Assembly: GCF_000002995.4 (NCBI RefSeq)
Contig: NW_025062475.1
Location: forward strand, 8,808,187-8,872,186
Length of the DNA: 64,000 nucleotides
Reading direction: 5' to 3'
DNA from: Brugia malayi
Taxonomy: Eukaryota; Nematoda; Chromadorea; Rhabditida; Onchocercidae
Shown here: positions 23,508 through 36,840 of the stretch, piece by piece
Position numbering within the stretch: position 1 is the stretch's first letter
Layout of the letters: every line of letters begins with the position of its first letter
The notes under the pieces: model-generated
Told to the model about the DNA's origin: nothing
What the model saw: the letters and a program-made list of their open reading frames with translations, nothing else
Database searches by the model: none
Made by a program: the position numbers and the translations under genes

Positions 23508-26500
23508 TTACAACTGCTTGGAAGCATTGAGTTTTTGAATCCGTTCAATTGCTTTATCAAGAGAACTGTTCTTGGTAATAGTGCTTCTAGCCAAGTTGCT
23601 GTTGCTGCCTGGTGATACCATTGTTGGTGACCAGTGGTACGGTTTCGATTCTAATTTCATTAATTCCGCAAGATCCTATAATTACAAGTAGAGCTACCAT
23701 CAGCATAGTCAGCAAAACTACAAAATGAAAACCACAAAAAGAATTAATTTTGGATCTCTAAAAAAAAACTTCAGTACAAGTGATGTTAGAGTTTCCATTT
23801 TCTCAAATAAGAAAAAGATTTGTAATCGAAAAAAAATATTTTCTTATATTTTTTTTCTTACGCATTAAATCCTAATAGGAAAAAAATTTTGCTCTAGGAA
23901 TAGATATATACAAACTACTTTACAATGCATTCAGGCATTGAAAATGAAGACTATGACTCAAATGCGACAAGAATTATACTGGCTGTTATATATCCTAAGC
24001 AGTAAAACAGTAAAAACTAAATAACTAAAAACAACTCGTATAAGAAACAGATTAACCTGCTTCCACCGATCACTGTTATTTTTTCCATTTGCTGAATTTC
24101 TTTTTTGACCGTTGTCCCCATTTAGAAGATTTTCAGCTCTCAAACTTGCCTGTAATTTAGATTTTACAAAAACTGAGACAGAAAGAAATGTAGCAGTAGA
24201 TTCACATTTTCCACTAGTTTTAAAAAGTAACTCTAATTAGTCAAAAAATTTCGTATAAACCTTTTGTCGAGTTCGATAATTATGAAACCAATTGCTCACA
24301 GTCCTAGTACTCAAAGAAAGAGTCTGCGAAAGTTGCTCAATTGTCCGTTGATTCGGATGCTGGTCACGTTCAAAAACATGTTTCAGTGCTTCTTTTTGCT
24401 GGTCCGTAATAACTGTTCTCTATAATAATTCGGATGCTGGTCAATAATAATAAAACAAAAGGAATTTTATTTCAAACTTTACTATCGAGTTTGAAATAAA
24501 AGCTTTGAAACTTCAAAAATTCAAAAATCAGAAATATTTTTGAACATGGTTGAAATGTTATTGAAGATTAGTCAATTAATCCTTTATGCTACGTTACGAT
24601 GAATCTTCCCCAAAAAGTCAGAAATGAAATTAAAAAAACCTGTGCTTTCTTCGGCAGCTCGCCGGTAGCTGTATTCAAAGCTGCTTTTCTTTTCTGTGGT
24701 GACAGAGTTTTTGTTAAAGAACCTGTAGATGTCAACGTATCCACCATACTTGAAAAGGTCGATGTGAGAGATGAAGAGAGCAACGCAGTGGAAGTAGATG
24801 TCTCCTGTATCCTATTATTTCCATCTAATTCACTGAGCCATTCGCTCATCTTGAGATACAAGTCACGAGCGCGTGGAGATAACTGTTCCCAAGTTTTTGG
24901 TTTGGTCAGGAGCTCTGATACACCCCCTGGACTTACTCCCAATATTACATCACCAAATGTCTGGAAAAGGAGAATGGGTTAAACAGTAGCGAAAGTTAGT
25001 AAGAACAAATTTAATCCAGAAATGATAATTAAGAAAAAAGGTGTTTATGTAAAATATAACAAGATGAAAGAGCTAAAACAACTGAATAACTGAATAAAAA
25101 GTGACAAGAAATATAATTACAAGAGATATAATAAAAGGAAAGAAAACATTATCTGAACGGATGCATTATTTAGCAAGTTCGAAATCAATAAATAATCTTA
25201 TAATATTTATATGAATAAAAACAGACTTTCTGAGAAATTCCACTGCTGTGCAACCGATCCTTGACCTGTCGCGCAATCTCACTTGTATCAACCATTGACA
25301 GCTCTTTTTTCACCCTCCGCACCATTTTTTTATCACCGTCATCCATGACCGAGAATTTCTTAATTTCCCGCACTTTTTCAGTATGGCATTTCACAATCTA
25401 TAGAGAAATAAAAGCAGATATAAGGATTTTTTTAGATAATTCAAGACCACAATTAATTTTAATTCAACGCACAATTAATTTACTGGAAGGATAAATCCTA
25501 TCTCATTGGAATTTTTTTCGTAGGTTAGGAATGTACAGCTAAAAAATGCCAGGCAAGGCAATCTCTTTTAATATATAATTGTTCAAACTGAAAAAAAAAT
25601 TGCATTGACCGTTCAAAAATACACTTCAATATTTATGCAAGCTTTAGAATATGCGTTTTGTGTCCCCGATTACTTATTTGTATGCAGTGAAAATTAACCT
25701 CATGATCAATTTCGTCACCTGAAGGAAAGTTTCGCATACTTAGCAAGCCGCTAATCGAATTTTGCTTTGCACCATTGTTTCTTTCATTCCTAGGCAACAC
25801 TTCCGAAGACTGAAGTGCACCTAACTTTCCATTCAGCTCTGCAAAAAACCTTTCTATACTTCGGGATCTCATCAGGATAAATAAAGCTTTTTAATTTTTT
25901 CTTTTACGTGACTCAGCACTCGGTAATAACGCGATGATTTTGGTAGTTTAAAAATAAAAACAAGACAGATACAGCACCTTCTTCAGGTTTACAAACCAAA
26001 GATTGAGCTTCATTTAAGAAAAGCTGCATGCGCACAAACGGCTCTCGTCCTTTCTGCGTCAACATGGCCCACGGTTTTGGCCTTGCTAAAAGATCCGAAA
26101 CAGATCCCTGTGAAAGACCAAGTACATGCTCACCAAACTGACGTTGAGATATCGAATTTAAACAAAGGAAATCTTTGATCTGTAAATGAAGATACTAGTC
26201 AAACGCAATAATTCCGATGTCGAGAAAAAAATCTCTTAGACTGTGAGCTGTAGGCAGATAATACCTTCTTAAGGTGTGCAACAAAAGAAAAAAAGAAAAC
26301 AAAACAGTCAAGCAACGTTGGAAAATTACTTGTCTCACGATATCTTCAGTATCCAATACCGGATAACGTTCAAGCTCCTCTTGCGTTATGGATGCCATTC
26401 CACTGCGACATTTCAAAGCAAACAAAGCTTGAGCAGAATTTACAGGAAAATTTGATTGCGGCGGTGAATTGGTATCTCTTGTTGATCCGCAATGAGATGA

Positions 26501-29500
26501 CGATGATGACAACGAAGATGATTTATTCGATGTTTCCACTGTTGGAAGCTATGAACAAGTGTGATAGAACATTTCGACTCATAAACTTTTTGATAAACTA
26601 AAGGATTGAAAATTTTCTGAAATACTAAGGCACGACAGTAATGGAGGTAAATTTTCTTCTTTTTCACTTGCTTTCCTTTTATTTCTCCTTCGTTTTAGAA
26701 TAATTAGAATCGCTGACACAACAAATTCATTGCAATTGAAATAAATGTTGCGAATATCAGGAAATAACATACTTACCTTTTCATCTTTAGTTCTTATACT
26801 TAAAGGCCGTGAACCAATTGCCTGTTCTAGATGAGATTCCTGAAATTGGTAAATTCCGTTCCCAGCAAATGATGTCTATTGAGATCATGAATTGTAACTG
26901 TCATCGCACACTCTGCCATCACATTAACTTGTAAATTTGGCTAATTTACCTGCTCCCTTAACAGTGCCAATTCACGTTTGTATATCTTCATAATTTTTTC
27001 TTTCGGTATGTCGTCATGTCGCCATCGACTTGTACGTTGCGCAACTGAATTCACGCTACCACCACCAGCTGCAGCTGATAACTTGTCACGCTGCTTCAAC
27101 TAAAAATACAAATACTGATCGACGATAAGAATAACGCTCCTTTAATTAGCGCACTAAAGTTTCGCAATTTCAAACTTTTAAACTAAGAGAAAATGAAAAT
27201 GCTTCCAAATAAAGAGAACTGACTGAACTTACATCGCCTGGAGTGACTTTCGAAGACTGCTTTTGTACAAATAAATCGAAATTATCATCTGCATTATATC
27301 TGGAGACCGCAGCTAACGAGACAGCCTGCTGATCCCACAAAATTTCACGCGATGGTACTTCAATCTCGATTAATCCTGATATATGTAAAATAAAAAAAAA
27401 ACAATCCGTTCAATGAACTAAAAAACCTGAGTTTACAGAGACGAAATCAAAAGCATATATTAGTGTAAATTTTTATATGAGGATAAATAGAATAAAGAAA
27501 ACCTAACCCACTGGTTGAGTTCGACGGGGTGAGATATTACACAACAATTCAATAGCTTTAGGATCTGAAACCCAGCCATACATGCGTCGAAACGCTTCTC
27601 GTCCTTTATCAGTGAGTTTATTCCAGTGCCTTGGTTTAGACAATAATTCACTGAGTGATCCCTGTGACTGCAAAAAATGTGCTTACTTATGAATATAAAT
27701 ATTCGTCCCAGTTTAAAAAACAGTTGAAGTAAATATGGCTACGGCGATGAAATTCCATGTGTAAAATTTAAGAAAAATTAATTCAGGGAATTGAAATGAA
27801 AGACGAAAATTAGAGAATCAAATACCTTGACTACCTGGTTCATGACGTACTTCGCGAATAACCGCTGTCCAATATTGTGGGTAACCATTAAATGTTTGCA
27901 TTGCTTTGCAATTTCCGTCGTATTCAAAGCCTTTGTACCTAATTCATGAATATTTCTGGTAACAATATCCTGCAAACATTCATATTCAAAAAAATAAATG
28001 ATATACTTTATAGGTGTGACAATAAAATACAGAATGATCATTGATCAAAATATATAATACTTTTGATTCTATTCATTCAATCATCTACATAATTGGAATA
28101 GGAGGAATTTTCTCTTTTCTCAGCAAATAAACATTAAATTAACCGTATATATCTCATTTCACGTTTTTAAAAATCAAAACTGATATCACATCAATTAGTT
28201 CAAATCATTACGCATTGATTCCGCAAATATGCCTCAATTTTTTTCCTGTTTACATGATGTACTGAAATAATTTCAATACATAATTTATCAGTTGGAGTCT
28301 AAGCTTATCAATTGTCATCTCTATTAAATATATCAAGAAATGTCGACTAAAAGTAAGGAGAAAGAAAAAACTAAACCTGCAGCTCATTATAGGTCCTGAG
28401 TTCAGCAGGTGACCGAGGTAATTCATGCAAACTGGACGAAGCTGTTGAATAATAATTTTCTAGTTTCGAAGTATCATTTGATGAACTAGCAGAGCACTAA
28501 AACAAATTTTATAATAAAACTCTAAAAAGTGATTTTTCCTTTTCTTTTAAACACGATATCTAATTGACTTCAATCTCTTTTAGCAGTGAACGAAGCAATA
28601 TCTCCAAATGGTTTATAATTATTACGAAGCATAGAGTTAATATCAAAAGCCGAGAAGCGATATTTACCATAAACAAATTAAGGAGACTCGTGGCACGATG
28701 CGGATCACTTTCTAAATCCAAATCACCATTTGTCTGAATAGATTTCTGGCCGCTCTGAAAAGAATAAGAAACTAACCAAGAGTTCTTCCTAACGGAAATT
28801 ATTATTTCAAACTAAGCTAGAAGTGCAAACTATTTTGTTTGCAAATATGGAAAGTGAGATGGCCATCTTTTACACAAATATTCCAGAAGAAACGACTCAT
28901 CAGAATACGAATTCAAATGTACTTTAGCTGTAGGAAAAATTCAAAGTCATACTTTACTTGAGAACAAGTCGGCGAGTGTGTTACTATTGAAGTTGGCATC
29001 AACTAAACCGAAAACATCCGACAAATCATTCCCATCTATCGTCTGTTCGTCCAAAACGCTGTGATGGTCACCTATAAAGATAAGGTGTTTTCGCTGCACC
29101 CCATCGTTCAAGAAACAAACAAACAAAAATGCAGCAAAATTCCAGAACTGAATATAGAGCAAATATGAAGCGATTTAAGATTTACTGAGAGGAAATACAG
29201 AAGCTAAGAATCATCAGTTTAAATGTCAAATCTCGACTTAGTATAATTCTGTAAAATTATATCTCGAATAATATACAACTCTTGGATATCGCATAAAATG
29301 CTTTAATGGCCCAATATATTCCTAATACGGTCGTATTCAAATAAATTGCATTTCTTTTTTGAGTATAACTTAAAATCCTCTCATCATTATCCACGAAACA
29401 CAAGCGTTCATAATAACACAATACAGATATGTATGTAGAAAAACTACTGTGATAAATGGATAACAGATAAACAACAGCGTGCTGCAATGGTACTTCTTTT

Positions 29501-32500
29501 TCCAAAATAAAAAAGTGAGTCGGAAACACATTACAAGCATGCATAATCAATCTATAAGCACTTGAATCAATTGAAGAACAATTTGGACTAATAATTTCCT
29601 TATGTAATTTTAGGTACTTATCATCAATTCTTCTAGTTTCCTCAACATTGTTGTCTTTATTCCTTTCTATGTGATTCTTAGATTTTCACTAAATCTTTGC
29701 TAATTAATATATTATTAATCCTCCTTGTGCATAGTATCAATGCTCAACACGACGCAAAATCAAAATGCGCCTCCTTGTTACCTTTACTAATTTAACTTTC
29801 TTTTTCTTACTAACTTTACTATTTCACCTCAAAAATATTTAATATACATAATACACTCGACAACTATAAAGCCAATAAACATACCTTCAAGTTTTTGATT
29901 ACGCATTCGCAAATCCGCATTTTCACTATGCAATTTGCGATTTTTTCCAACAAGTAATTCATCAAGTGCCTTCGAACGACCACCCAACTGCACTTCGGCT
30001 GTTGCGGTCGCAGTGGCAGTAGCACCATTGCTCACGAAACATGTCCTTTCAGCGGTTTCTTCTCCCAACTCAACACCACGTAGATTCCTAAATAGTAAAT
30101 CTAGAGAAAAATTTTTAAATTGTGTTTAAACTTAAATTACAGCGGCAGCTGAAATCTTTTCCTATAGCTTTAAATTGTTTCCTTCACAACACCATAATCA
30201 TAAGTTACACTTTTTTTTCAGTTTTTTTTAAGAATGTTTGTTTTTTAGGATGAACTACTTTTTCATGCTTGATCTCGAAGTTTAACTTAGAAATAACGCA
30301 AACCTTAAATCTTTTTTATCTTCATAATCAGACTGAGCTTCTAATTGGGCTTGCAACTGCGCTACAATTTCCACATGGCGCCCCAATTCTTGAGTCAGCT
30401 CATCGATACGTTTGTTCGATTCTGTTTTCAAATGGATAAGCTTCGAGTTCAGCTTCTTGTTTTCTTCCAACAATTTACGAATCTACAACATATGCTTTAA
30501 GTAAGATATCCAAAAAAAAAGAGTATTTTAGGCAAGAACAAAATTTTCAAATCCAATGACCTGACTGTCTTTCGAATGAATCAGGGAAGTGCCTCCAAAT
30601 GTTCCTTCATTTGGATTCGAACCAGCATGGCTAAAGCGCTCCAATTCACCTTGCAAACGTTGCACTTTCTTTTCCGCTTCTATCTGAAAGACCATCAACA
30701 AGTCATTTTCTAAAAAGGTAAACAAGTTATTTTCTAAAGATAACAAAGAACTAAAAGATTTACAGAACTGCATTTCCTTCTCATGATCTGATTAAATAAA
30801 CGATACGATGGCTTCATCCAGTTTAAAAATTAAGAAGACAATCCATATTGTATTTGTGTCATACTAACAGCTCTTTGCAAAGCGTTCTCGAGATCATTCG
30901 TAACAATTTCCAATTTTTCGCCGTCTACATCTTCATTTCTTATCAGTTGTAACTTTGCCTCTTCAAACATTCGATTGGTTTCTTTGTTCTTCATCTAAAG
31001 TTGATGGAAAACTCTATTGTATACTAACTATTTATAGAGAAATAATTATGGTTATGCTATTGAAGAACAAACTGCGAAAATTTTTGGACGAAATCGACCA
31101 TTAAAATTGATAGAATATTCCATAACGATATTCGTAATATTTGACGAAAACATACCGTTAGATCTGCAACAGCATCTGAGAGCGTTTTATTTTCAGCAGT
31201 ACTTTGCACCCGCCCTTCAGCAACTTCTCTTTCAAATGCTTGCAGTTCGACGCGCAATCCTTTTTCTCTCTCATTTATCGCAGCCTGTAGCAATATATTT
31301 TTGTATTATATTTCAATTATACTGCTGAAAATAAAACGCTTATTTTATGTCAAATAAGGAACAACAGTTTATTAATCAAAGGAAGGTAAGGCAGGAAGGC
31401 CAAACAGAAATAGGCACAAAGAATAACAAAATGGAGTACTCATCTGGGTCATCCGCGATCCTATCGAGCTATTGTTATAAAAATTCATTATCCACAATTA
31501 AGCAAACCTGAATGCTACTATTTGTTTTAGCTTCCATTTCTTTCATCCGTTCTTTGAGTTGCCGAATGGTTAGATCTGAAGAAAAGGTTTAATTTTAAAT
31601 TTAATTTACTCTTCTAAGAAGTTAAAGATTACAAGATCTGTCGAATGTTCATACAAAATCCTGATAAAAATCAGTTTCCGTTCTTGAACTGTTCAAGTTC
31701 ATTTATTTTAGGGTCTTATTTGTACACGACCAGAAACTAACCAAGAGTTCTTCCTAACGGATATCGCAAAGGACGAATTTTGTTGATGTTAATTAAATTT
31801 TGCATTTCTGTACCTGTTGCTTGACTATTTCAGCGAAAATGTTAAACATCAAGATTGCCCGTATTCAGCTTATTGTTATCGATATTACTGAAACGTTAAC
31901 TTATGCCAAGTACAATTCATCTGGAAAAACTATTCTTGGCACACAAGTTCCCCATTCAGAATTAATCTCCCGCTCAAAAGTAGTCATCCTCACTACATCC
32001 ATCTTATTCCTCGAGATTAGTCACGCACATTTATGCTGCACCAGGTCTTCTCGGAATAAAAATCACTTATTTCAAAATACTTGTAAATATAATGCGAATT
32101 TAATAAGTACATACCCTGATTTCGTAAGTGATCATATTCTTCTTGTAACTCATTCAGTTGTTTAGTCAGGTCCCTAACTTGCTCTTCAACAGAACGTAAT
32201 CGCACGACTTCCTTTAGCAATGTTGAAACCTGTTCCAAATATGGAGAAGGATCTGTAAAAAAAATATAAAAAGGTACAATAAGTAGGTATGCGTAAAGAA
32301 ATGAGGAGAATCCGAAAATTTTTGACTGTTCTATTTGATTTATACAAAATCTAGTTAGTGAATTTGATAAATTCAGGAAAGAGACATAAAGGAGAAGAGA
32401 GACAAAGCGACGAACCACTGGTCTCATGACGACAATTTAGAGTTAATCAATAAGCAACCTTGGATCACAAGCCTGAGTAGGGATGCAGGACGATTGTAAG

Positions 32501-33392
32501 CAATATAAGTGTGGTGATGAGCAGACAAGCGCAAGCTTACATGTGTCTCAGGAATTCGATTGCCGATACGACGATTGCGGAGACAGAACTATCGACTAAG
32601 CGCTGCTCGCTAACTGACTAGTGACTGGATGCAGAAAATCGAACCCAAAAATAAACGATTTCCCAGGGATAAATGAAAGAATGAAGCGATTGACGGTCGA
32701 TTCAGTATAATGCGGGTGCAATGGATGGAAGGAACGCTTCAAAAGCAAATAATCGATGCGATTGCGCGAGCTCCACAAAGCTAAGCTAGACAGCCTTGTA
32801 AAAGAAACTTACTGCTTACTAGAGCAATGATCAACGCTTGACTCGAACCTAGCTCACTACGACTACGAGATACTAACACATATTGAGTCATAATTTACGC
32901 TTCTCAAAAATCCTTCAGGCCTACCCTGCTCAAATTTAAACGATTTCAATCACATTTGATGATAAAGAGATTCTTCGATTGCGTGTCTATGAATAAATAT
33001 AACTGCAAATACAGCGGAAAGAAGAATTTCCATAAATATTCACACAGAAATATTCTCAAACGTTATGTATCTGCGACAAGTGGTGATTAAGCTGTATTAC
33101 AATAATTTTCACACTGTCGCTTTTTTTCAGATATAAAGCTAATACACAGCATTTGAACCTACTTAAAGATCAATAAATTCCAACGCACAGCGATGCATAT
33201 AGATAGAAAAATGAGGAAAATCTAATAACTAATTTTGTTCCATTGATAAAAATTTCTCTTACCACAAACAGAAGTGAATGTCCGACAAACAAAGATTAAA
33301 TCAGCTTCTGCTGCTTTTGCTCTTTCTATAGCTCGATCATACTCTTTTTGGAACGCTCTAATCAGCGGCGAAGCAGCTTTACGTGACTGCTA

Positions 33393-33425
<33 letters not shown>

Positions 33426-35698
33426 TGAAGTATAGAAAAGAACATTTGTAAATTTATACGTATCAAGTAACCAGTTGCTTTCCTGACTTTTATCTTTTAT
33501 ACCACTTGATTTAGACCTATATGATGCCATGCCACTGCAAATATTCCAAGAATAACAGAGTTACAGTAGTTAACTTTTTGGCATCATAACTATAATTCTT
33601 AATTTTCTTTTTTTGTTTTTTGTTGTATAAAATTTTTTTGCTGACTTATATCCCTTCCAATACTGTAATGGTTTGACTGATGATGTCAGTTACTACGATT
33701 GTATCACTTCATGCCGTTGAAATTAAACGTAAAATGCAGGCCTTACACGTCCTAAAATATATTTTTTCCTTTTCTCAGACCATTATGACAACTATCATGA
33801 TATCAAGAATTCAACACATATCACAGCGTTTCGACGGATATTAATTTTTAAAAATCGATCGACAGAAATGACGAACTTAACCATTATTAGATGATCAGAA
33901 AACCAGATCTCAACAAAATGTTTTATTTTGTAGACTTAATGCTGATAATTAAGGTAAAACCAAGTTGCATAAGTAAAAACCATAATAAAACTTACCTTAT
34001 CAGCATGCTCATAATAATTTTTGCTTTCAGCAATTAACTGTTGGCGAGCAACTCTGCATTGACTCTCTCTCACACCAATTGCCTGTACCTCTTCGTTTAA
34101 ATTCCTCTGCAAAAACCGCTAAAAAAGAATAGTTCATCAAATAAAGGACAAACAAATACCCTTATCGATCAACGGTGTCCCCACGAGGTGAAGATTTTAA
34201 GACGCACCTGAATCGGGTCAGAAGGAAAGAGAGGAAGAGGACAGAGAGATCAAAAATCAGGTACAAGAACCGCATTTTTCTTGATTTACATAAAAAATTA
34301 TACCACAGTATGCAATAGAAAGTGATAATAATAAAAGATAGTAATCACGACATAATAATAAACGATAGCATTTAAGAATGCACTAATCTCAGCAACTGAA
34401 TTCGGAACTCTCTCACCAATAGATTATTTTGATTCTATATACAATAAATTCAAAGTACTTTATAAGGATTTCAATTATGAGTGAAAGATCGATAATGTTA
34501 GTAACATATTACAACTAAGTTAAGCATTGATGCCATTTAATTGCTGGAAAGATGAAATTGAGAGATCAGCAGTAGAATAAGCCAGTGGTCTGAGCTGTAT
34601 GCAGCTGAGATGCATTTACTCAGTCAGTCAGTTAACAACCATTTCAGTAAGTATGGTTTTGAAGCCTCATCGAAAATCGATCTTCCAGATGGGCTCGCCT
34701 TTCGCGGCAACAACTGCATGATTTGATTCTACGACAAAATAACATTCCCTCTCACCAATCATTCCATTCAGACATTTCAAACTCCGTGCTGACCGTTCAC
34801 TGAACTGAACCTCTTCGAACATATATATATATCCACGGACAGAAAGATACACGTGCATCAGTAAACAAATCAATTTATTGATATCGATTTATCTGACATG
34901 AGCTCAATAAACTGCGGCTCACTGATAGGCAATACTCCAGAGACTACTTCAACACGGGAACAGCTCATCTTTCTCCGATAATGCATGCATATCTCAGATG
35001 AGATTTTTTTCGTCAAACATATATTTTATTGAGAACCAAAAACAGATAATCAGCTGAGGAACAAAATGAATGATCCTCATGATGCATACCACTTTAGATA
35101 TTTCCGCGACGGATGGAAAATACGAAAACATCTATATTCTTTACACCTAATGAGTCGAATTTCACGCAATAGATCATAAGTTGTTCATAAACTGAGCAAT
35201 TCCAACTATACTTTATAATACATGAGGAAAGTTTTTTTTTGCGTGATTTTTTCCAAAATATTTACAAGCACCTCTTTTGATTTTTAAGATTATTCAACGA
35301 GTTGCATTTTGCTTACTGACCTTTTTCTTTTATGCAATTCAAAATCGGTTAGTCATTATTTCACATTCTTCGACTGCAATTTTTGACCTTTTCATATTCT
35401 TTCCAGTTACAGTAAATTTGATGAATTACAACCATGAATGCAATCGAAATGAAAATTATGAAAGGATAAATAAGCATATTAACACACTGCCACTTAATTA
35501 GCTTATCCTTTAAAAATGAACTAAGTATATAACGAAGATCGATAAAATGAAAAGATAAAAAACTTAGATGCTATTTCAACATGCTCAGCTGCAAAGTCCG
35601 TTTAAGCAATACTGTACCTGCAAGTGTTCGAAATCGATCTGTGACCATTTCTTCGCTATACTTTCCACTTCTTGCATGTTTTGTGGATCTATTGCCAT
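23508..35698 (-). CDS. ceh-44: CUX/CUT homeobox transcription factor, 1247 aa
   Basis: Twenty-six coding exons join in frame to 3744 bases: 35698-35618, 34106-33996, 33389-33263, 32252-32115, 31575-31508, 31284-31156, 30994-30869, 30683-30561, 30482-30304, 30087-29885, 29071-28953, 28754-28668, 28496-28377, 27969-27826, 27667-27508, 27375-27233, 27099-26950, 26839-26777, 26548-26330, 26179-25978, 25838-25699, 25397-25227, 24960-24640, 24419-24261, 24149-24057 and 23675-23508. Residues 1-428 are the coiled coil shared by CUX and CASP ([20 protein letters not shown] is diagnostic). CUT1 lies near 540-630 ([15 protein letters not shown]), CUT2 near 825-890 ([17 protein letters not shown]), and CUT3 near 980-1045 ([17 protein letters not shown]). 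The homeodomain (about 1106-1161) has WFHNYR with the CUX-class histidine. Known CUX proteins are nuclear DNA-binding factors, in worms mainly neuronal. The symbol is assigned by architecture. The ATG follows a TTTAG acceptor by nine bases. Confidence 0.92.
24351..24443. repeat. 16-bp direct duplication, exon to intron
   Basis: ATTCGGATGCTGGTCA occurs at 24351-24366 inside the homeobox exon and again exactly at 24428-24443 in the adjacent intron. Confidence 0.95.
28767..28796. repeat. 30-bp dispersed repeat, copy 1
   Basis: The sequence beginning AGAAACTAACCAAGAGTTCT and ending CTAACGGA is exact in both copies (other copy 31732-31761). Both lie in introns of the CUX gene in the same orientation. 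Confidence 0.95.
31732..31761. repeat. 30-bp dispersed repeat, copy 2
   Basis: Exact second copy of the 30-base element at 28767-28796, about 3 kb away in another CUX intron. The flanking bases differ, so the duplication is confined to this segment. Confidence 0.95.
33394..33423. repeat. 30-base A tract beside a splice acceptor
   Basis: On the minus (coding) strand this is a T30 tract ending only four bases before the exon at 33389, so it forms the polypyrimidine tract of that CUX intron. Length polymorphism here could influence splicing. Confidence 0.9.
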
Positions 35699-36840
35699 AT
35701 CACTCTCTAAAGAAATAATTAGTTTTATCCATTGTCCGAAATTAGTTCCTTAAAAAATTATCACAGAAATTCGAAGGATCGGAGATGCAACAACGAGCAG
35801 TGTTCAGCAGTTGGGAGGAAACGCCGAATTCTCATAATTTCTGCCTTGTTCACATTTTAATATAACATAAATTATGATCTAAAAACAATAGACAACAAAG
35901 ATGTTGCATCAGTAATTTTCGAACAGAAATCTTGACAAAATATGAAATTCGGTTGAAACGTCAAGTGAACTAGAAGAGAAGGATATTCTTTCCGTACAGT
36001 GTACCGCACGCATATATTAAGCTACTACAAGCAATTTTAAGATAATAACTATGTATATATTTCAGTAATTTCAATTTATTTCAATAATGGTTCAAACAGC
36101 CTCATAAATTAGTCGTAAATAGCCAGTATATTTAGAACTGGTGATTAGTCAAACCATCTAGCTGTACCGTTACGACAAATTATCTCGAGTTTATGTTTCC
36201 TGAGTTTCTTCATACCATACCACTAATCTAACTCTCGATATAATTTTGGCCTCTACTTTATTTTTATTAATTTAGAGAAATTGAAATAATGGAGAAAAAA
36301 TCAGCTAATTAGATCTCTAATTTAAATATACAATAGCACACAAATATATCAAAATATGCTGCTAGAAACCACTGTGGCATTGGCAGTGTGTCAACGAATA
36401 TTCGCGAAATTCCCCTGATCAACCGATCAATATGTGCAACGACACCCTCATAGATCGATCAGAGATCGACCTACTTCACTGTTATATGAAATTCACTGGG
36501 TTTACTAAAGAGATAACTGTAATGTATCTATCATTTTAAAATCAGATTTAACAATTAAACTAGTATAGCGTTCAGAACTACTAGCAAAAATTTACATTCC
36601 AAGATTCGGAGAGATTTTTTCTTTTTGAACAAGCAAGGAAAATCATTTTTCATTGTATCTAATTTATAGCTGACCTGAATGGTTATCCATATCTAAAACA
36701 TAGTTTAAATAAAAAGATACGTGAGACGTTTAAATCATATGAAAGACTGGAGAAGAGAACTTTATTAAAAAATACTTTCTATAAACAAATCCTGATTTGT
36801 ACAAATGAAAAAATAGGGAAAGCAAGCAACTATGACCACT
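35699..36840. other. Spacer between CUX and NDUFA8
   Basis: This 1.1-kb AT-rich spacer separates two same-strand genes. I see no exon. It should hold the NDUFA8 3' end, and either the CUX promoter or an operon-type intercistronic region. Confidence 0.5.

Noticed and set aside
29257..29550. Minus-strand frame inside a CUX intron, tested as a CASP-specific end
   Set aside because: Its hydrophobic stretch does not match the CASP anchor, and no acceptor joins it to the exon ending at 29885.
32596..32778. Minus-strand frame in a CUX intron
   Set aside because: The reading frame of flanking CUX exons is complete without it, and it has no matching splice sites.
23508..35698. Reading the many short frames here as separate small genes
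   Set aside because: All join by GT-AG introns in consistent phase into one CUX protein of exactly 1248 codons including stop.
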